Source: Candidatus Acidiferrum typicum (GTDB lineage: Bacteria; Acidobacteriota; Terriglobia; Acidiferrales; UBA7541). Taken from it: a stretch of DNA of 44,376 nt. Under the pieces are notes generated by a model. It saw only the letters and a program-made list of their open reading frames with translations. It was not told the origin of the DNA and did no database searches. A program made the position numbers and the translations under genes. This document shows positions 15,283-25,000 of the stretch, in pieces. How positions within the stretch are numbered: position 1 is the first letter of the stretch; every line of letters begins with the position of its first letter. The stretch is from assembly GCA_025463055.1 (NCBI GenBank), contig JAOAPV010000068.1:1-44376 (forward strand). The letters are read 5' to 3'.

Positions 15283-15331
15283 AAGGTCTGCAAAACCTTT
15301 ATCGGCGGTTCGATTCCGCCCCGCGCCTCCA
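15283..15331 (+). other. tRNA-Cys(GCA) 3' fragment, element attachment site (attR-like)
   Basis: This stretch has the 3' two-thirds of a tRNA. An anticodon stem AAGGT/ACCTT encloses the loop CTGCAAA (anticodon GCA, Cys). A 4-base variable region, a perfect 5-bp T-arm (GGCGG-TTCGATT-CCGCC), the acceptor strand CCGCGCC, discriminator T and encoded CCA follow. The 5' side does not form a D-arm. GGCGTGC at 15259 can pair 6 of 7 with the acceptor strand, but only 17 bases remain before the anticodon stem, too few for a normal D region. This is the duplicated 3' end left by integration. The intact tRNA-Cys should lie beyond the left window edge. Confidence 0.8.
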
Positions 15332-15476
15332 AATTCAAATTCGTAGTACTGACATCACCCAGTTTACAAACTCAGTTCACTCACCCTTCACTTCTGTTGC
15401 ATGATCGTTGCAAGATTAGGCGCCGGCCTTTTCGGCGGCGACTAATCGAGCGCATTTACTTGTCATGGGACGCCAG

Positions 15477-16847
15477 ATGATGAAAACCAAATACGTTCTC
15501 CTGGATCTCTCCGTCCTCTTGCTGTTCGGATCTTCAGCTCGCGCTCAGGGCTTCGGCACTGCCCCAACCGCAGCCAGCCATACGTCGATTAACAACGTCA
15601 TTTACGCAGACACGCAACCGGGAACCACGGCGGATGTAAAAATCAACGCCTGCATAGCGGCTCTACCAGCGAACGGCGGGACTTGCGATGCTCGGGGCTT
15701 TGGCTCGACGTCGCAGACGATTGCAGCAAAAGTGACGGTGGGAACAAACTCCAAGACAGTCACGCTCCGGGTTGACCGTACGACAATTTTCAACTGCACT
15801 ATCACCAATGGCGTCGACCCATGTTTCGATCTTGGCCCAGGCTCCGCGATTATTGGAGAAGGCGGGGTAGTGACGCTACCTAATGCCGGAATCACTTTCG
15901 CGCCAAATGCGAACGTGGTGGCAGGGGTTCGCAACGTGCAGCAAAACGGCGGGAATTTTGTGGGCGCGTACATTGAAGGGCTCACAATCATTCCCAATAT
16001 GACGATGACCGTTAAGGACGCTGTCGTTTCGCTGCAAAACCCTTTACAGATCACTCATGTCAAAAACCTAACCGTCGGCGGCAGCGGAGTTGCCGGAATT
16101 CTGCTGAAACTCTATTGCACTACTGGCAAGAGTTGCGGAAACGTGGAGTTTGACAATATCCAGATAGATTGCCTCGGCGGCCCTGGTTGTAAACCCGTCT
16201 GGATCGGCTGCACCAACGCGAACAGCACAGCGCTAGGCTCTTGCGGCGGTATGGGCGGAATCAACTTCCAAGGCCCGAGCGCAATAGCACATCCAGGTCC
16301 GGGCGGAATCCCCATATTCGACGTCGAAGGCGGCAATGGTGCCGGCGGCTGCAATCCGATAGAGGACATCAACTGGTATGGCGTGCAGCTCGAATCCAGA
16401 AACACTGGTGACATTGGAATTTTTCTGAACGGAGTGAACGGTAGCGCGCACGTTTACGGGCTGGTGGCCACGGCGAACACCTACCCGGGCGCGGACGTTA
16501 TACGCATCTCTCAACCGGCTGGCTGCGCCGTGGATGGCATCGATATTCGGGGCGTCAGCAATCAGGCCTCATGGACTACCACGCTCAACAACACGATCAA
16601 CCGACGGACATTTACCGCCGCGGGCGGTTTCGCTCGCCTGAATTACTCCTATTCCGGGCTCAACCGCATTCAGAATATTGTCGACGGCGGGCCTGTTGGT
16701 TATGGGGGCGTCACGTTCGTCAATCTTGGAACGCCGGCCAATGGCACTTTTACTTTCTGCTCAGACTGCACAATCGCAAACCCTTGCGCGGGAGGAGGCA
16801 CCGGCGCATTCGCGAAGCGGTTAAACGGCATCTGGGTCTGTAACTAG
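15477..16847 (+). CDS. secreted right-handed beta-helix (pectate-lyase-like) protein
   Basis: A 456-residue exported protein. ATG 15477 starts a signal peptide (KTKYVLLDLSVLLLFGSSARA) cut near residue 23. Afterwards it contains VKINACIAALPANGGTCDARGFG, the opening typical of pectate-lyase-superfamily beta-helices (D-x-IN-x-CIAALP...GGTCDARG). Irregular strand-turn repeats rich in Gly, Asn and Thr follow, with paired cysteines. The C-terminus (FCSDCTIANPCAGGGTGAFAKRLNGIWVCN in part) is a Cys-rich tail I associate with acidobacterial and phage-tail-like proteins. It may bind or degrade polysaccharide outside the cell. No catalytic residues can be pinned. It is the first chromosomal gene after the attachment site. 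Confidence 0.8.
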   Translation: MMKTKYVLLDLSVLLLFGSSARAQGFGTAPTAASHTSINNVIYADTQPGTTADVKINACIAALPANGGTCDARGFGSTSQTIAAKVTVGTNSKTVTLRVDRTTIFNCTITNGVDPCFDLGPGSAIIGEGGVVTLPNAGITFAPNANVVAGVRNVQQNGGNFVGAYIEGLTIIPNMTMTVKDAVVSLQNPLQITHVKNLTVGGSGVAGILLKLYCTTGKSCGNVEFDNIQIDCLGGPGCKPVWIGCTNANSTALGSCGGMGGINFQGPSAIAHPGPGGIPIFDVEGGNGAGGCNPIEDINWYGVQLESRNTGDIGIFLNGVNGSAHVYGLVATANTYPGADVIRISQPAGCAVDGIDIRGVSNQASWTTTLNNTINRRTFTAAGGFARLNYSYSGLNRIQNIVDGGPVGYGGVTFVNLGTPANGTFTFCSDCTIANPCAGGGTGAFAKRLNGIWVCN

Positions 16848-16859
16848 ATGAGTGGATGT

Positions 16860-18626
16860 CTACACGACCGCGGAGTCTGAGTGCGAAGCCACCACGTCTG
16901 CCACGCGCGGGAGCTTCACCAGCATTACTGTGCCTGTCGCAGACGTGCGCTCCACTCTTACCGTGCCGCCATGATCGCCGACGATCTTGCTCACAATGGC
17001 CAGCCCCAGCCCCGTCCCATTAGGCTTACCCGAACTCACGAAGGGATCGAACACTCGAGCGCGAATATTTTCCGGCACACCGGAGCCTTGATCCATAACG
17101 CGAATCTCGAAAAAATCCTTTCGCGTTTGCACGTTCACGATCACCCCGCTGTCGCCGACGGGTGTGGCTTCGCAGGCATTCAGCACCAGATTGAAAAAAG
17201 CTCGCTCCAGCTTGCGCGGATCGAGCATTCCATCCAACTCGGTGTCAGCGTCCAAAGTGATCGCGTGATTGCGAAACTCCGGGCGCGCGTGCACAGCCTC
17301 GATCGCCCTGCGGATGATTTGCTCGAGATCGGTGGGCTCGGGAGAGATCGTGCTGCGCTGATGCGCCAGCTCGCGCAGCGAATCGATCAAGTCCGTCATT
17401 TGCGTGGAAGCTGTCTTGATCTCCTGGTAGATCTCGCTTTTGTCGAGCTTGAGTTCTTCGGCCTCGTACAAAAATTCCGCGTTAGCCACGACCGCGGCCA
17501 GATAATGCCGCAGGTCATGGGAAATGGAGCTTGCCGCGCGGCCCAGCGCCGCGATCCTTTCCGTTTCAATCTGCTGCCGCTGCGAATCGAGCAACTCTCC
17601 GCGCATCTTCGCGAAGGCCCGGCTCAGTTCCGCCACCTCCGTGGCGCCTTCAGGCGTGATGGAGTAAGTGTAGTTTCCTGTAGCGAGCGCGCGAACTCCG
17701 GAAACGAGATTATCCAACGGCTTGGTGATCCTGCGCGAAACAAAGCCGAACAATAGCGCACCAAAAAGAATAGCCGATGCGCCCAATATGAAAATCGTGC
17801 GATTCAGCCGACTCATGAAACTATTCACCGGACCCAGCGGCATCATCACGTAGCAGCGCACCGGGGACGGCAGCGCGCCATGCAGCAGCACGGAAGAAAA
17901 CGCATAATGATCGGTGTCTAAAGCGATGTCGTGTTTCTCTGGATTCGCCTCCAGGCTCGATTCGCTCAGCCGCCGTTGCATTGCCGCTTCATCTTTGGGC
18001 GGCAGCGTCGAGGCAATTAGCCGGTCCCCGGTGGCCAGGGCAATTTGATTCCCCGCGACCAGAGCCAGATGCTCGGCTACGCTCGCATCCACTTGATAGC
18101 CTATCGCCAAAAAGCCCAACTCCTGCGAACTCGGCCCGGCTCCGGCGGTTATGGTGCGCAAAAATACCTCGTACAGCCGCCCATTGTCATACCACCAGGA
18201 TGCATCTTCGCCCTGTTCGATGGAGCGCTTAAGGTCGCGCTCGGCAGCTTCGGGCGGCCAGCCGAGCTTGGTCACATGAAAGGCGACGACGCTCCGGTCC
18301 GGCATGGCCAGAATGAAAAGGTCGCTGCCCGCCAATTTCCACCAGGAGGTGGACGCGTCCTGAATCGTAAGCGCATGCCCGGTCGTCATCTGTGCTTTCA
18401 CGATAGGAAGATCCGCGAGCATAGCGGCAGTGCGAGAGAGCTGCTGCTCACGCTGATGCTGCACGCTTTCAAATGCGTGGACGGATGCTTCCGTTCCGTC
18501 GCGCACCTGCCGCTCCGTCTCCACACTTACCGTGTAACGGATGATGAGCAGCAACGCACCGGTCAAGCCGCAGATAATCAGCAGCGTGGCGATGAAGAGC
18601 TGCGTGCGCAGCCGGAAATGGGTCAT
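16860..18626 (-). CDS. membrane sensor histidine kinase
   Basis: A 588-residue two-component sensor. The first TM helix spans residues about 9-31, with a periplasmic sensor domain of about 240 residues after it. The second TM is near 278-300 (IFILGASAILFGALLFGF), followed by a HAMP linker to about 350. The dimerisation/phosphoacceptor helix contains SISHDLRHYL with His near residue 370. The ATPase domain shows NLVLNACEA (N box), DQGSGVP (G1) and GTGLGLAIV (G2). The HDLR motif places it in the NtrB/HPK-4-like type. It lies 30 bases downstream of the response regulator in the same direction, so the two form one operon. The block upstream suggests it senses envelope or toxic-compound stress. Confidence 0.93.
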   Translation of the reverse strand: MTHFRLRTQLFIATLLIICGLTGALLLIIRYTVSVETERQVRDGTEASVHAFESVQHQREQQLSRTAAMLADLPIVKAQMTTGHALTIQDASTSWWKLAGSDLFILAMPDRSVVAFHVTKLGWPPEAAERDLKRSIEQGEDASWWYDNGRLYEVFLRTITAGAGPSSQELGFLAIGYQVDASVAEHLALVAGNQIALATGDRLIASTLPPKDEAAMQRRLSESSLEANPEKHDIALDTDHYAFSSVLLHGALPSPVRCYVMMPLGPVNSFMSRLNRTIFILGASAILFGALLFGFVSRRITKPLDNLVSGVRALATGNYTYSITPEGATEVAELSRAFAKMRGELLDSQRQQIETERIAALGRAASSISHDLRHYLAAVVANAEFLYEAEELKLDKSEIYQEIKTASTQMTDLIDSLRELAHQRSTISPEPTDLEQIIRRAIEAVHARPEFRNHAITLDADTELDGMLDPRKLERAFFNLVLNACEATPVGDSGVIVNVQTRKDFFEIRVMDQGSGVPENIRARVFDPFVSSGKPNGTGLGLAIVSKIVGDHGGTVRVERTSATGTVMLVKLPRVADVVASHSDSAVV

Positions 18627-18656
18627 TGCGATTCCATGGTTGTCGACGATTGCGCC

Positions 18657-19394
18657 TCAGGAGTTGGCGCTTGCCGCCGTATTTCCAGGAACAAACTTGT
18701 AACCCGCGCCGTGGATGGTCAAGAAAAAGCGCGGATTGGCAGAATCCGGCTCGAGCTTCTGCCGCAACCGGAGAATGTGATTGTCCACCGTGCGCGTGGA
18801 AGGATAATTCTGGTAGCCCCAGACTTCGTTCAACAGTTCGTCGCGCGTAAGCACGCGTCCCGGGGAGCCGGCGAAAAACTTCAGCAGCTTGAACTCCTGC
18901 GCCGTTAGCGTCACCGGTTTCCCAGCCAGCGAAGCTTCCATGCTCGTGAAATCCACTTGCGCATCACCGAACGCCAAGGTTTCGTGAGTCACGTTCTTCG
19001 AGGGGACGATTGAAACGTTTTGGCCTTTCGCCCCACCTCGTCGCATGGCCCGGCGCACGCGGGCCAGCAGCTCGCGCGGACTGAAAGGCTTGGTCACGTA
19101 ATCGTCCGCGCCCAGCTCCAGCAGCAGTACCTTGTCTTCCACCTCTGCATTGGCGCTTAGCACCACAATCGGCACCGAAGCTGCGATGGTCTTGAACTCG
19201 CGGCACAATTCCTTGCCGGAGAGTCCTGGCAACTTTAAATCCAGCAGCACCGCACTGGGCGGCTGCTTACGAAATGTCTCGAGTCCCGCAATGCCGTCCG
19301 AAGCAATTTGCACCTGCAGTGAATCGGCCTCCAAGAGCCGCTGCAGCGTCCTTTGCATCGCCCGGCTGTCTTCTACCACCAATACTGTCTCCAT
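18657..19394 (-). CDS. OmpR/PhoB-type response regulator
   Basis: A 245-residue regulator. ATG 19394 (METVLVVEDSRAMQ) follows AAGGACG. The in-frame ATG at 19424 lacks a site. The receiver domain covers residues 1 to about 120, with acidic pocket VVEDS, phosphoacceptor Asp in LLDLKLPGLSG, the switch Ser in VLSANAE and Lys in VTKPF. The C-terminal winged-helix domain spans about 135-235 (LTAQEFKLLKFFAGSPGRVLTRDELLNEVWG, TRTVDNHILRLRQKLE, GAGYKF). It is paired with the histidine kinase immediately downstream. It probably controls the RND/porin genes transcribed upstream in the same direction. The inverted repeat at 26422 is one candidate site. Confidence 0.95.
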   Translation of the reverse strand: METVLVVEDSRAMQRTLQRLLEADSLQVQIASDGIAGLETFRKQPPSAVLLDLKLPGLSGKELCREFKTIAASVPIVVLSANAEVEDKVLLLELGADDYVTKPFSPRELLARVRRAMRRGGAKGQNVSIVPSKNVTHETLAFGDAQVDFTSMEASLAGKPVTLTAQEFKLLKFFAGSPGRVLTRDELLNEVWGYQNYPSTRTVDNHILRLRQKLEPDSANPRFFLTIHGAGYKFVPGNTAASANS

Positions 19395-19595
19395 CGTGTT
19401 TTCGTCCTTTTCGCCTGGCTTCATGCCGTCCGCCGGGATTTGTGCATCATGTGAGTCTCCTCAAAGCAATATCAAGGCAAAGACGCGGGATCCTGGCTTA
19501 CTTAGACGGACGCGCCAGTTTTCTCCGGCACGCGGAGCTCAATAATCTGTCTTGAGCGTCTCAGGATCATAATCCTGCCCGTATTTGTTCTTGTG

Positions 19596-20276
19596 CTACG
19601 ACAGGGCTTGCTTGGCCGCCTTAACAACGATAGTCGGTAGAGTCTGATTGTCATTCTGTATCGTGACCTGTCGTTGCAGTGCTTGCAGAAATTCTGGCGT
19701 CGCATTTTCGTACCAAACATGTAGGACATACCGGCCCGGGGCCACTCCGGAGATGGAGTAGCGTCCATTTTTGTCGGTGATGCCAAAAAAGTCTGAATCT
19801 ACCACCAGCACTACGCCGGTCATTTCGGAATGAATGTTGCAAAAAAGGTAGGATGGCCCGATACGGTCAAAGCTCACGGACTTTTTCGCTCCGGCCTGGT
19901 ACAACCCCAGATCAAATCGCTTTCCCCGGTAGAGCGAAAAAACATTGTGAAACCACGGATCGTAATTCGGAAAATCCACCACACTGCCCACCGGCACGAC
20001 GAGCAGACCGGGCTCGAATCGCTTGTTGCGCTGTTGAAGACGGTAATGCGCGCGCGCCGTGGGGGTGCTCACCGGCTGTACCGCATCAATGGGTGTCAGC
20101 CAAGCAACGATCCTGGGCGCGTCCTTAGCTGTGCTCCGCGAACCAGCTGCAATCAGGGTTGCCTCTCCGTTCACGGTAAACGTGGACCGGCTCGCATCGG
20201 GCGGCGTCTCAGCCAACATGCTCGTCGCTGCAGCAGCTACCGCGAACGCCCTCAAAATGTACGTGCGAATGTTCAT
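19596..20276 (-). CDS. secreted cupredoxin-like protein with carboxypeptidase-regulatory-like domain
   Basis: A 226-residue exported protein. ATG 20276 follows AGGTGA; a GTG two codons earlier abuts the stop of the porin gene. The signal peptide covers residues 1 to about 22. The cupredoxin-like core runs about 80-155, with the copper-ligand set of type-1 sites in order: His in WFHNVF, then Cys, His and Met in FCNIHSEM near residues 145-152. A short Ig-like carboxypeptidase-regulatory segment follows (GITDKNGRYSISGVAPGRYVLHVW). Such proteins are annotated as methylamine-utilisation or plastocyanin-like. It may bind copper or shuttle electrons in the periplasm. It is transcribed with the porin gene directly upstream (no gap). 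Confidence 0.8.
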   Translation of the reverse strand: MNIRTYILRAFAVAAAATSMLAETPPDASRSTFTVNGEATLIAAGSRSTAKDAPRIVAWLTPIDAVQPVSTPTARAHYRLQQRNKRFEPGLLVVPVGSVVDFPNYDPWFHNVFSLYRGKRFDLGLYQAGAKKSVSFDRIGPSYLFCNIHSEMTGVVLVVDSDFFGITDKNGRYSISGVAPGRYVLHVWYENATPEFLQALQRQVTIQNDNQTLPTIVVKAAKQALS

Positions 20277-20282
20277 AGTCAC

Positions 20283-21854
20283 CTAAAACAAAAACCCGAC
20301 CGCAAGCCCCACCTGCCCTGCGCTATTCGGCGATCCCGTGATTTCGTAAGTGCGCAGGCGCCGGTACTCCGCGGAAAAGAGCAAGTCCGACCGGGGCCGA
20401 AAAATGTAATTGCCGAATATCATCTCGTTGCGTGCAGGAATGAACGGAGTCGGGAAGCTTGTGCCGAGCGCCTGTCGCAACCCCGCGGAATTGCGTCCAC
20501 CGGTTCCCGCCGCAACGTTGAACTCATGCTGCGCGTTCCACCTGAATTTGAGCTGCGACCATCCGCCGATCACTCCCACATTGGCCAAGAGACGCGCCGT
20601 GAGCGCCGTATAAAGGAATTGATTTTGCAGCGGGTACGGATCTTGCGGCAGACCGCCAAACCCATCGATGCCGCGTCCCGTAAAAAATTGTCCGCTCAGC
20701 TCGGTTCGCGGCAGCAGAGCAAATTTCCAATCCGCCGTTGCCACCCATCCGTCCTGGTGGTAATTGCCAAAGAATTCTTGCGGGGAGTACACTCCGCCCA
20801 CTCCAAAAGACGCCGGACGCGCTTCCGACTTTTTGTTGTACGACACGCGTATCGCATAGGTAGGAATACGCGAGCTTTCCGCCGGGCTAGGCAGGCGCAG
20901 ATTATTAGTGGTCGTGTAGTTGATGTTCGCGGACGGATCAAGGAGGCCCGCCTCCAGCTTGAATGGCGTTCCTGCGCCGCCGAAGCGCTGCTCCACTCGA
21001 ATCGTAGGGGTGTACACCCATAAATTCCCGGCGGACGCAAATCCCGGAACCGCCACGGACATGTACGTAGTCGGCATGTTCGGAGAGAAAAATGGAGTGT
21101 CCAGCCCGGCAATCGCGGACGTGTTCTCCCAATCGAAACGAATCCGCGCAATCCGCAAATTCGCGATCCCGGAAGTCGTCGCCGTATACCCGCTCGGCAG
21201 CCCGCCGTAGAAGCTCATCTGCAAGTCCGCGCTCGTCCGCGCGCCAAAAAGTTGAGGGCCAAATCCCGTCAAGCCGATGATCGACTGCCGAACTGACGCG
21301 CCAACTCCGCCCGAGGGATTTCCCGCAAATTTCGGCAATGCAATCGACGGCAAATCCAGATTGTCCACATTGCCTGCATTGTCAAAAGCATTGAACAGCG
21401 CAAGACCTGATAGCTTCAGCCGAAATTTCGATCCGCTCTCCACTTTCGTTTGACGCTGCTCCTCGACCCGCGCGTTCAGCAAGTCCCAGTCGTCCTGCGA
21501 AATCTGCGCGGCAGGTGCAGCGGCCTCGCCCGTTCCGGCATTTGTCCCCTGCGTAGGCAATACCGTTGCGCCGGCATCCATACGCTTCAGCACCTCTCCC
21601 AACATCGCGCGTAGCTGCTCGATCTCGCTGCGCGACCGCGCCAGTTCCGTCTGAGTCTGCTCCAATGATCGCGTAAGAAGCTCGATCTTGCCGTTAAGCT
21701 CCTGTCCATTAAGCGATTGCGCGCCGGCCCCCGCGTTGGTTGCCGGAGCGGCAGCTTCCGGAGCGTTCTGCGCCAAGCCGTTGCCCGCATTGGTAAGCGT
21801 GCCAAGCACCAAGCAAAGCCCCACAACAAAAGTTTTACGCAAGCGAGACATCAT
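20283..21854 (-). CDS. outer-membrane porin-like beta-barrel protein
   Basis: A 523-residue exported protein. ATG 21854 (MMSRLRKTF) follows GGAGGGTGAAGCC; an upstream in-frame ATG at 21911 lacks a site. The signal peptide is followed by an Ala/Asn-rich linker and a coiled coil at about 50-90 (LTRSLEQTQTELARSRSEIEQLRAML). A long region of alternating strands with aromatic girdles ends in VGLAVGFLF, whose terminal Phe is typical of barrels recognised by BamA. This layout (coiled coil plus barrel) resembles DcaP- or OprP-type porins. It lies between the RND pump and the cupredoxin gene and may be the outer-membrane partner in place of TolC. That function is inferred. Confidence 0.78.
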   Translation of the reverse strand: MMSRLRKTFVVGLCLVLGTLTNAGNGLAQNAPEAAAPATNAGAGAQSLNGQELNGKIELLTRSLEQTQTELARSRSEIEQLRAMLGEVLKRMDAGATVLPTQGTNAGTGEAAAPAAQISQDDWDLLNARVEEQRQTKVESGSKFRLKLSGLALFNAFDNAGNVDNLDLPSIALPKFAGNPSGGVGASVRQSIIGLTGFGPQLFGARTSADLQMSFYGGLPSGYTATTSGIANLRIARIRFDWENTSAIAGLDTPFFSPNMPTTYMSVAVPGFASAGNLWVYTPTIRVEQRFGGAGTPFKLEAGLLDPSANINYTTTNNLRLPSPAESSRIPTYAIRVSYNKKSEARPASFGVGGVYSPQEFFGNYHQDGWVATADWKFALLPRTELSGQFFTGRGIDGFGGLPQDPYPLQNQFLYTALTARLLANVGVIGGWSQLKFRWNAQHEFNVAAGTGGRNSAGLRQALGTSFPTPFIPARNEMIFGNYIFRPRSDLLFSAEYRRLRTYEITGSPNSAGQVGLAVGFLF

Positions 21855-22035
21855 GGCTTCACCCTCCACTGACGCGGTGCCGCGCGAGCCATTGGGCTTC
21901 GATAAGCGCAAGAAATCACTCTAGCGCGAAAACTTGCTCGATGCGCCCGGGAGACGAATAAATGACGGCGTGGTGACACGTTGTTTACAAACAGAACTGG
22001 TCTCGGCGTCTGCGCAGGCAAACGCCGGCGGCTTC

Positions 22036-25000
22036 TTAGTCCGCGGGTTCGGGGATCGGCGCGGTCTGCGTTCTGCGGCTAGGCACGAGGCTGCGCACAA
22101 GCACGTAGAGAACAGGAATGAAAACCAGGTTCAGGGTAGTCGCGGCAATCATGCCGCCGAACACGGTCGTACCCACGGAAACGCGACCCGCCGCGCCGGC
22201 ACCGCGCGCGATTACCAGGGGTACGATGCCCAAGATGAACGCCAGCGAGGTCATAAGGATCGGACGTAGCCGGATGCGCGCCGCTTCGATGGCTGCGTCC
22301 ACGATGCTCATGCCGCGCTCGCGCAGCTGCTCCGCGAACTCCACAATCAAAATCGCATTTTTGCTGGAGAGCCCAATCAGCATGACGAGCCCGATCTGAC
22401 AGTAAACGTCGTTCTGTAATCCACGTAACGCCTGGCCGCCAATCGCGCCGAGCAGCGCCACCGGAACGGCCAGCAACACGATGAACGGGAGCACAAAACT
22501 CTCGTACTGCGCCGCCAGCGTGAGATACACAAAGGTCAAGCCAAGGCCGAACAGCAGCGCAGCTTTGCCACCAGACTCTACTTCTTCCAGCGACAGTCCC
22601 GTCCAGTCAAACGTCATTCCATTCGGAAGCACTTTCTTAGACAGCGCTTCCATCGCCGCCATAGCTTCTCCGGAACTGCGGCCTGGCGCCGCCGAGCCGT
22701 CGATTTCCGCGGAGCGGAACAAATTGTAGTGGCTGATCACCTGCGGGTTCGCGGTCTGCTCGATCTTCACCAGATTGTCGAGGGGGATCATTTTCCCGGT
22801 ATCGGACCGCAAGTAATACTGCGCGATGTCTTTAGCTTTAGCGCGAAACTGTTGATCGGCCTGTACATAGACGCGATACGCACGATTATTGAAGTCAAAA
22901 TCGTTCACATACACCGAGCCCATGTACACCTGCAGGGCATTGGTGATCTGATTCAGCGGCACCTGCAGGCTCTTCGCCTTTTCGCGGTCGATGTGGACAA
23001 GGTACTGGGGATCGTTTGCTGTGAAGCTCGAAAACAGTCCCGCGAGGTCGGGATTTGTCCTGCTCTCTGCTACCAGCCGGTTCGCCGTATCCGCGATCGC
23101 CTGCAGCGTGTTGCGTCCCTGATCCTCCAGTACGAACTGGAATCCGCCGAATTGGCCCAAGCCTTGAATTGCCGGGGGATTGAACGGGATCACCAGCGCT
23201 TCCGGTATGCTCATCAGCGGACCGCGCAGCCGGCCCAGCACCGCAGCCGCCGTGTGCGCAGAGCCTACTCGTTCTCGAAATGGCTTCAAGGGAATAAACA
23301 CAATCGCCCGGTTGGGCGCCGAGCCGGAAAAGCTGAACCCTCCAATCGAAAACACTCCCTCGACTTCCGGAATGTTCGCCGCCGCGGCTTCCACTTTGCG
23401 CATCGCTTGCAGCGTGTACTCCAAAGAGGCGCCTTGCGGAGCCTGCACGATCACGATCAGATAGCCTTCGTCGTCTTCAGGAATGAAGGACCGCGGAACT
23501 TTTTGGTACAGCCAATACGCGCCGCCCAAAGACAATAGGAACGCCGCAAACGCCGCATATCTCCACCCGCCACCGAGCACGCGCCGCACGGAGATTTCAT
23601 ACCAGCGCGTACCAGCAGTCACCCCTCGATTGAACGCCCGGAAAAAGCGTCCCTGCGCTCGCTCTCGGTGACGGCCCAGGAAAATCGCAGAAAGGGCCGG
23701 CGTTAGCGTCAGCGCGTTGAAAGCGGAAATAGCCACGGAAAAAGCAATGGTCAGCGCGAATTGGCGAAACAGGATGCCAGTCGTCCCAGGGAAGAGCGCG
23801 ACCGGCACAAACACAGCCACTAGAACGAGCGACGTAGCCACGACCGCGCCGGCTACTTCCTTCATGGCCACGGAAGCCGCATTGTGCGGTTCGGTGATTC
23901 CCTCAACGATGTGCCGTTCGACGTTTTCAATCACGACAATCGCGTCGTCCACCACCAACCCGGTCGCCAGCGTGATGCCGAACAGCGTCAACGTATTGAT
24001 CGAGAATCCGAAGGCCTTGATGAAAATGAAAGTACCGACGAGAGAGACCGGAATGGTAATCGCCGGGATAAACGTGCTGCGCCAGTCCTGCAAAAATAAG
24101 AAGATGACCGCGATCACCAGCGCGATGGCCTGCAGCAAGGTGATCAGCACGTCGCGGATCGATTCGCTCACCACATTGGTAGTGTCAAAAGCGATCGCGT
24201 ATTTTAGTCCCGGCGGAAAAGTCTTCGAGAGCTTTAGGAATTCGGCCTTTGCGGCTTTGTCTACGTCCAGAGCATTCGCCCCGGGCAACTGCGTTACGCC
24301 CATTCCCACGGCTTCGTGGCCATTGAACCGCAGCCGCGAACCATAATTCTCGGCGCCCAACTCCGCGCGCCCCACATCCTTGACGCGCACCAGCGTTCCG
24401 TCCGTGCCGGTTTTTAAAACGATATTCTCGAATTCCGATGGCTCCGTGAGCCGGCCGATCGCCCGCACGCTGATCTGAAAAGACTGCCCCGTGGGCGTGG
24501 GCGGCTGGCCGATTTCTCCGGCCGCCACCTGCACGTTCTGCTCTTGCAGCGCAGCGAGAATGTTCGTGGCTGTAAGTCCGCGCTGCGCCATTTTCGAGGG
24601 GTCGAGCCATAGCCGCATGGCGTACTTGCGCTCGCCAAAGATGACGGCGTCGGCAACGCCCGGCACGCGCTTGATGGCGTCGCGAACGTACACGTCTATG
24701 TAGTTGCTGAGGAACAAGCTGTCGTACTGGCCGTTTTCTGTGTACACGCCGGCGCCAAACACAAAGCCGCTCGCCTGCTTATTGACGAAAATTCCGGTGT
24801 TCTTGACTTCGTTGGGCAAACGCCCCAACGCTTGGTTAACGCGGTTCTGCACGTCTACCGAAGCTAGATCGACGTCGCGCGAAATATCGAATGTGACCGT
24901 GATGGCGCATGATCCATCGTTTCCGCTAGTCGAAGTCATGTACTTCATTCCCTGAACGCCGTTGATCGCTTGTTCGAGAGGAATGGTGACCGCGGACTCC

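Noticed and set aside
15259-15331. A complete tRNA-Cys gene
   Set aside because: The acceptor strand can pair 6 of 7 with GGCGTGC, but only 17 bases lie between it and the anticodon stem and no D-arm forms. The 3' part alone is tRNA-like, which fits an attachment site.
22729-24346. Long plus-strand frames across the RND pump gene
   Set aside because: They are antisense frames in a GC-rich gene. The pump motifs are on the minus strand.
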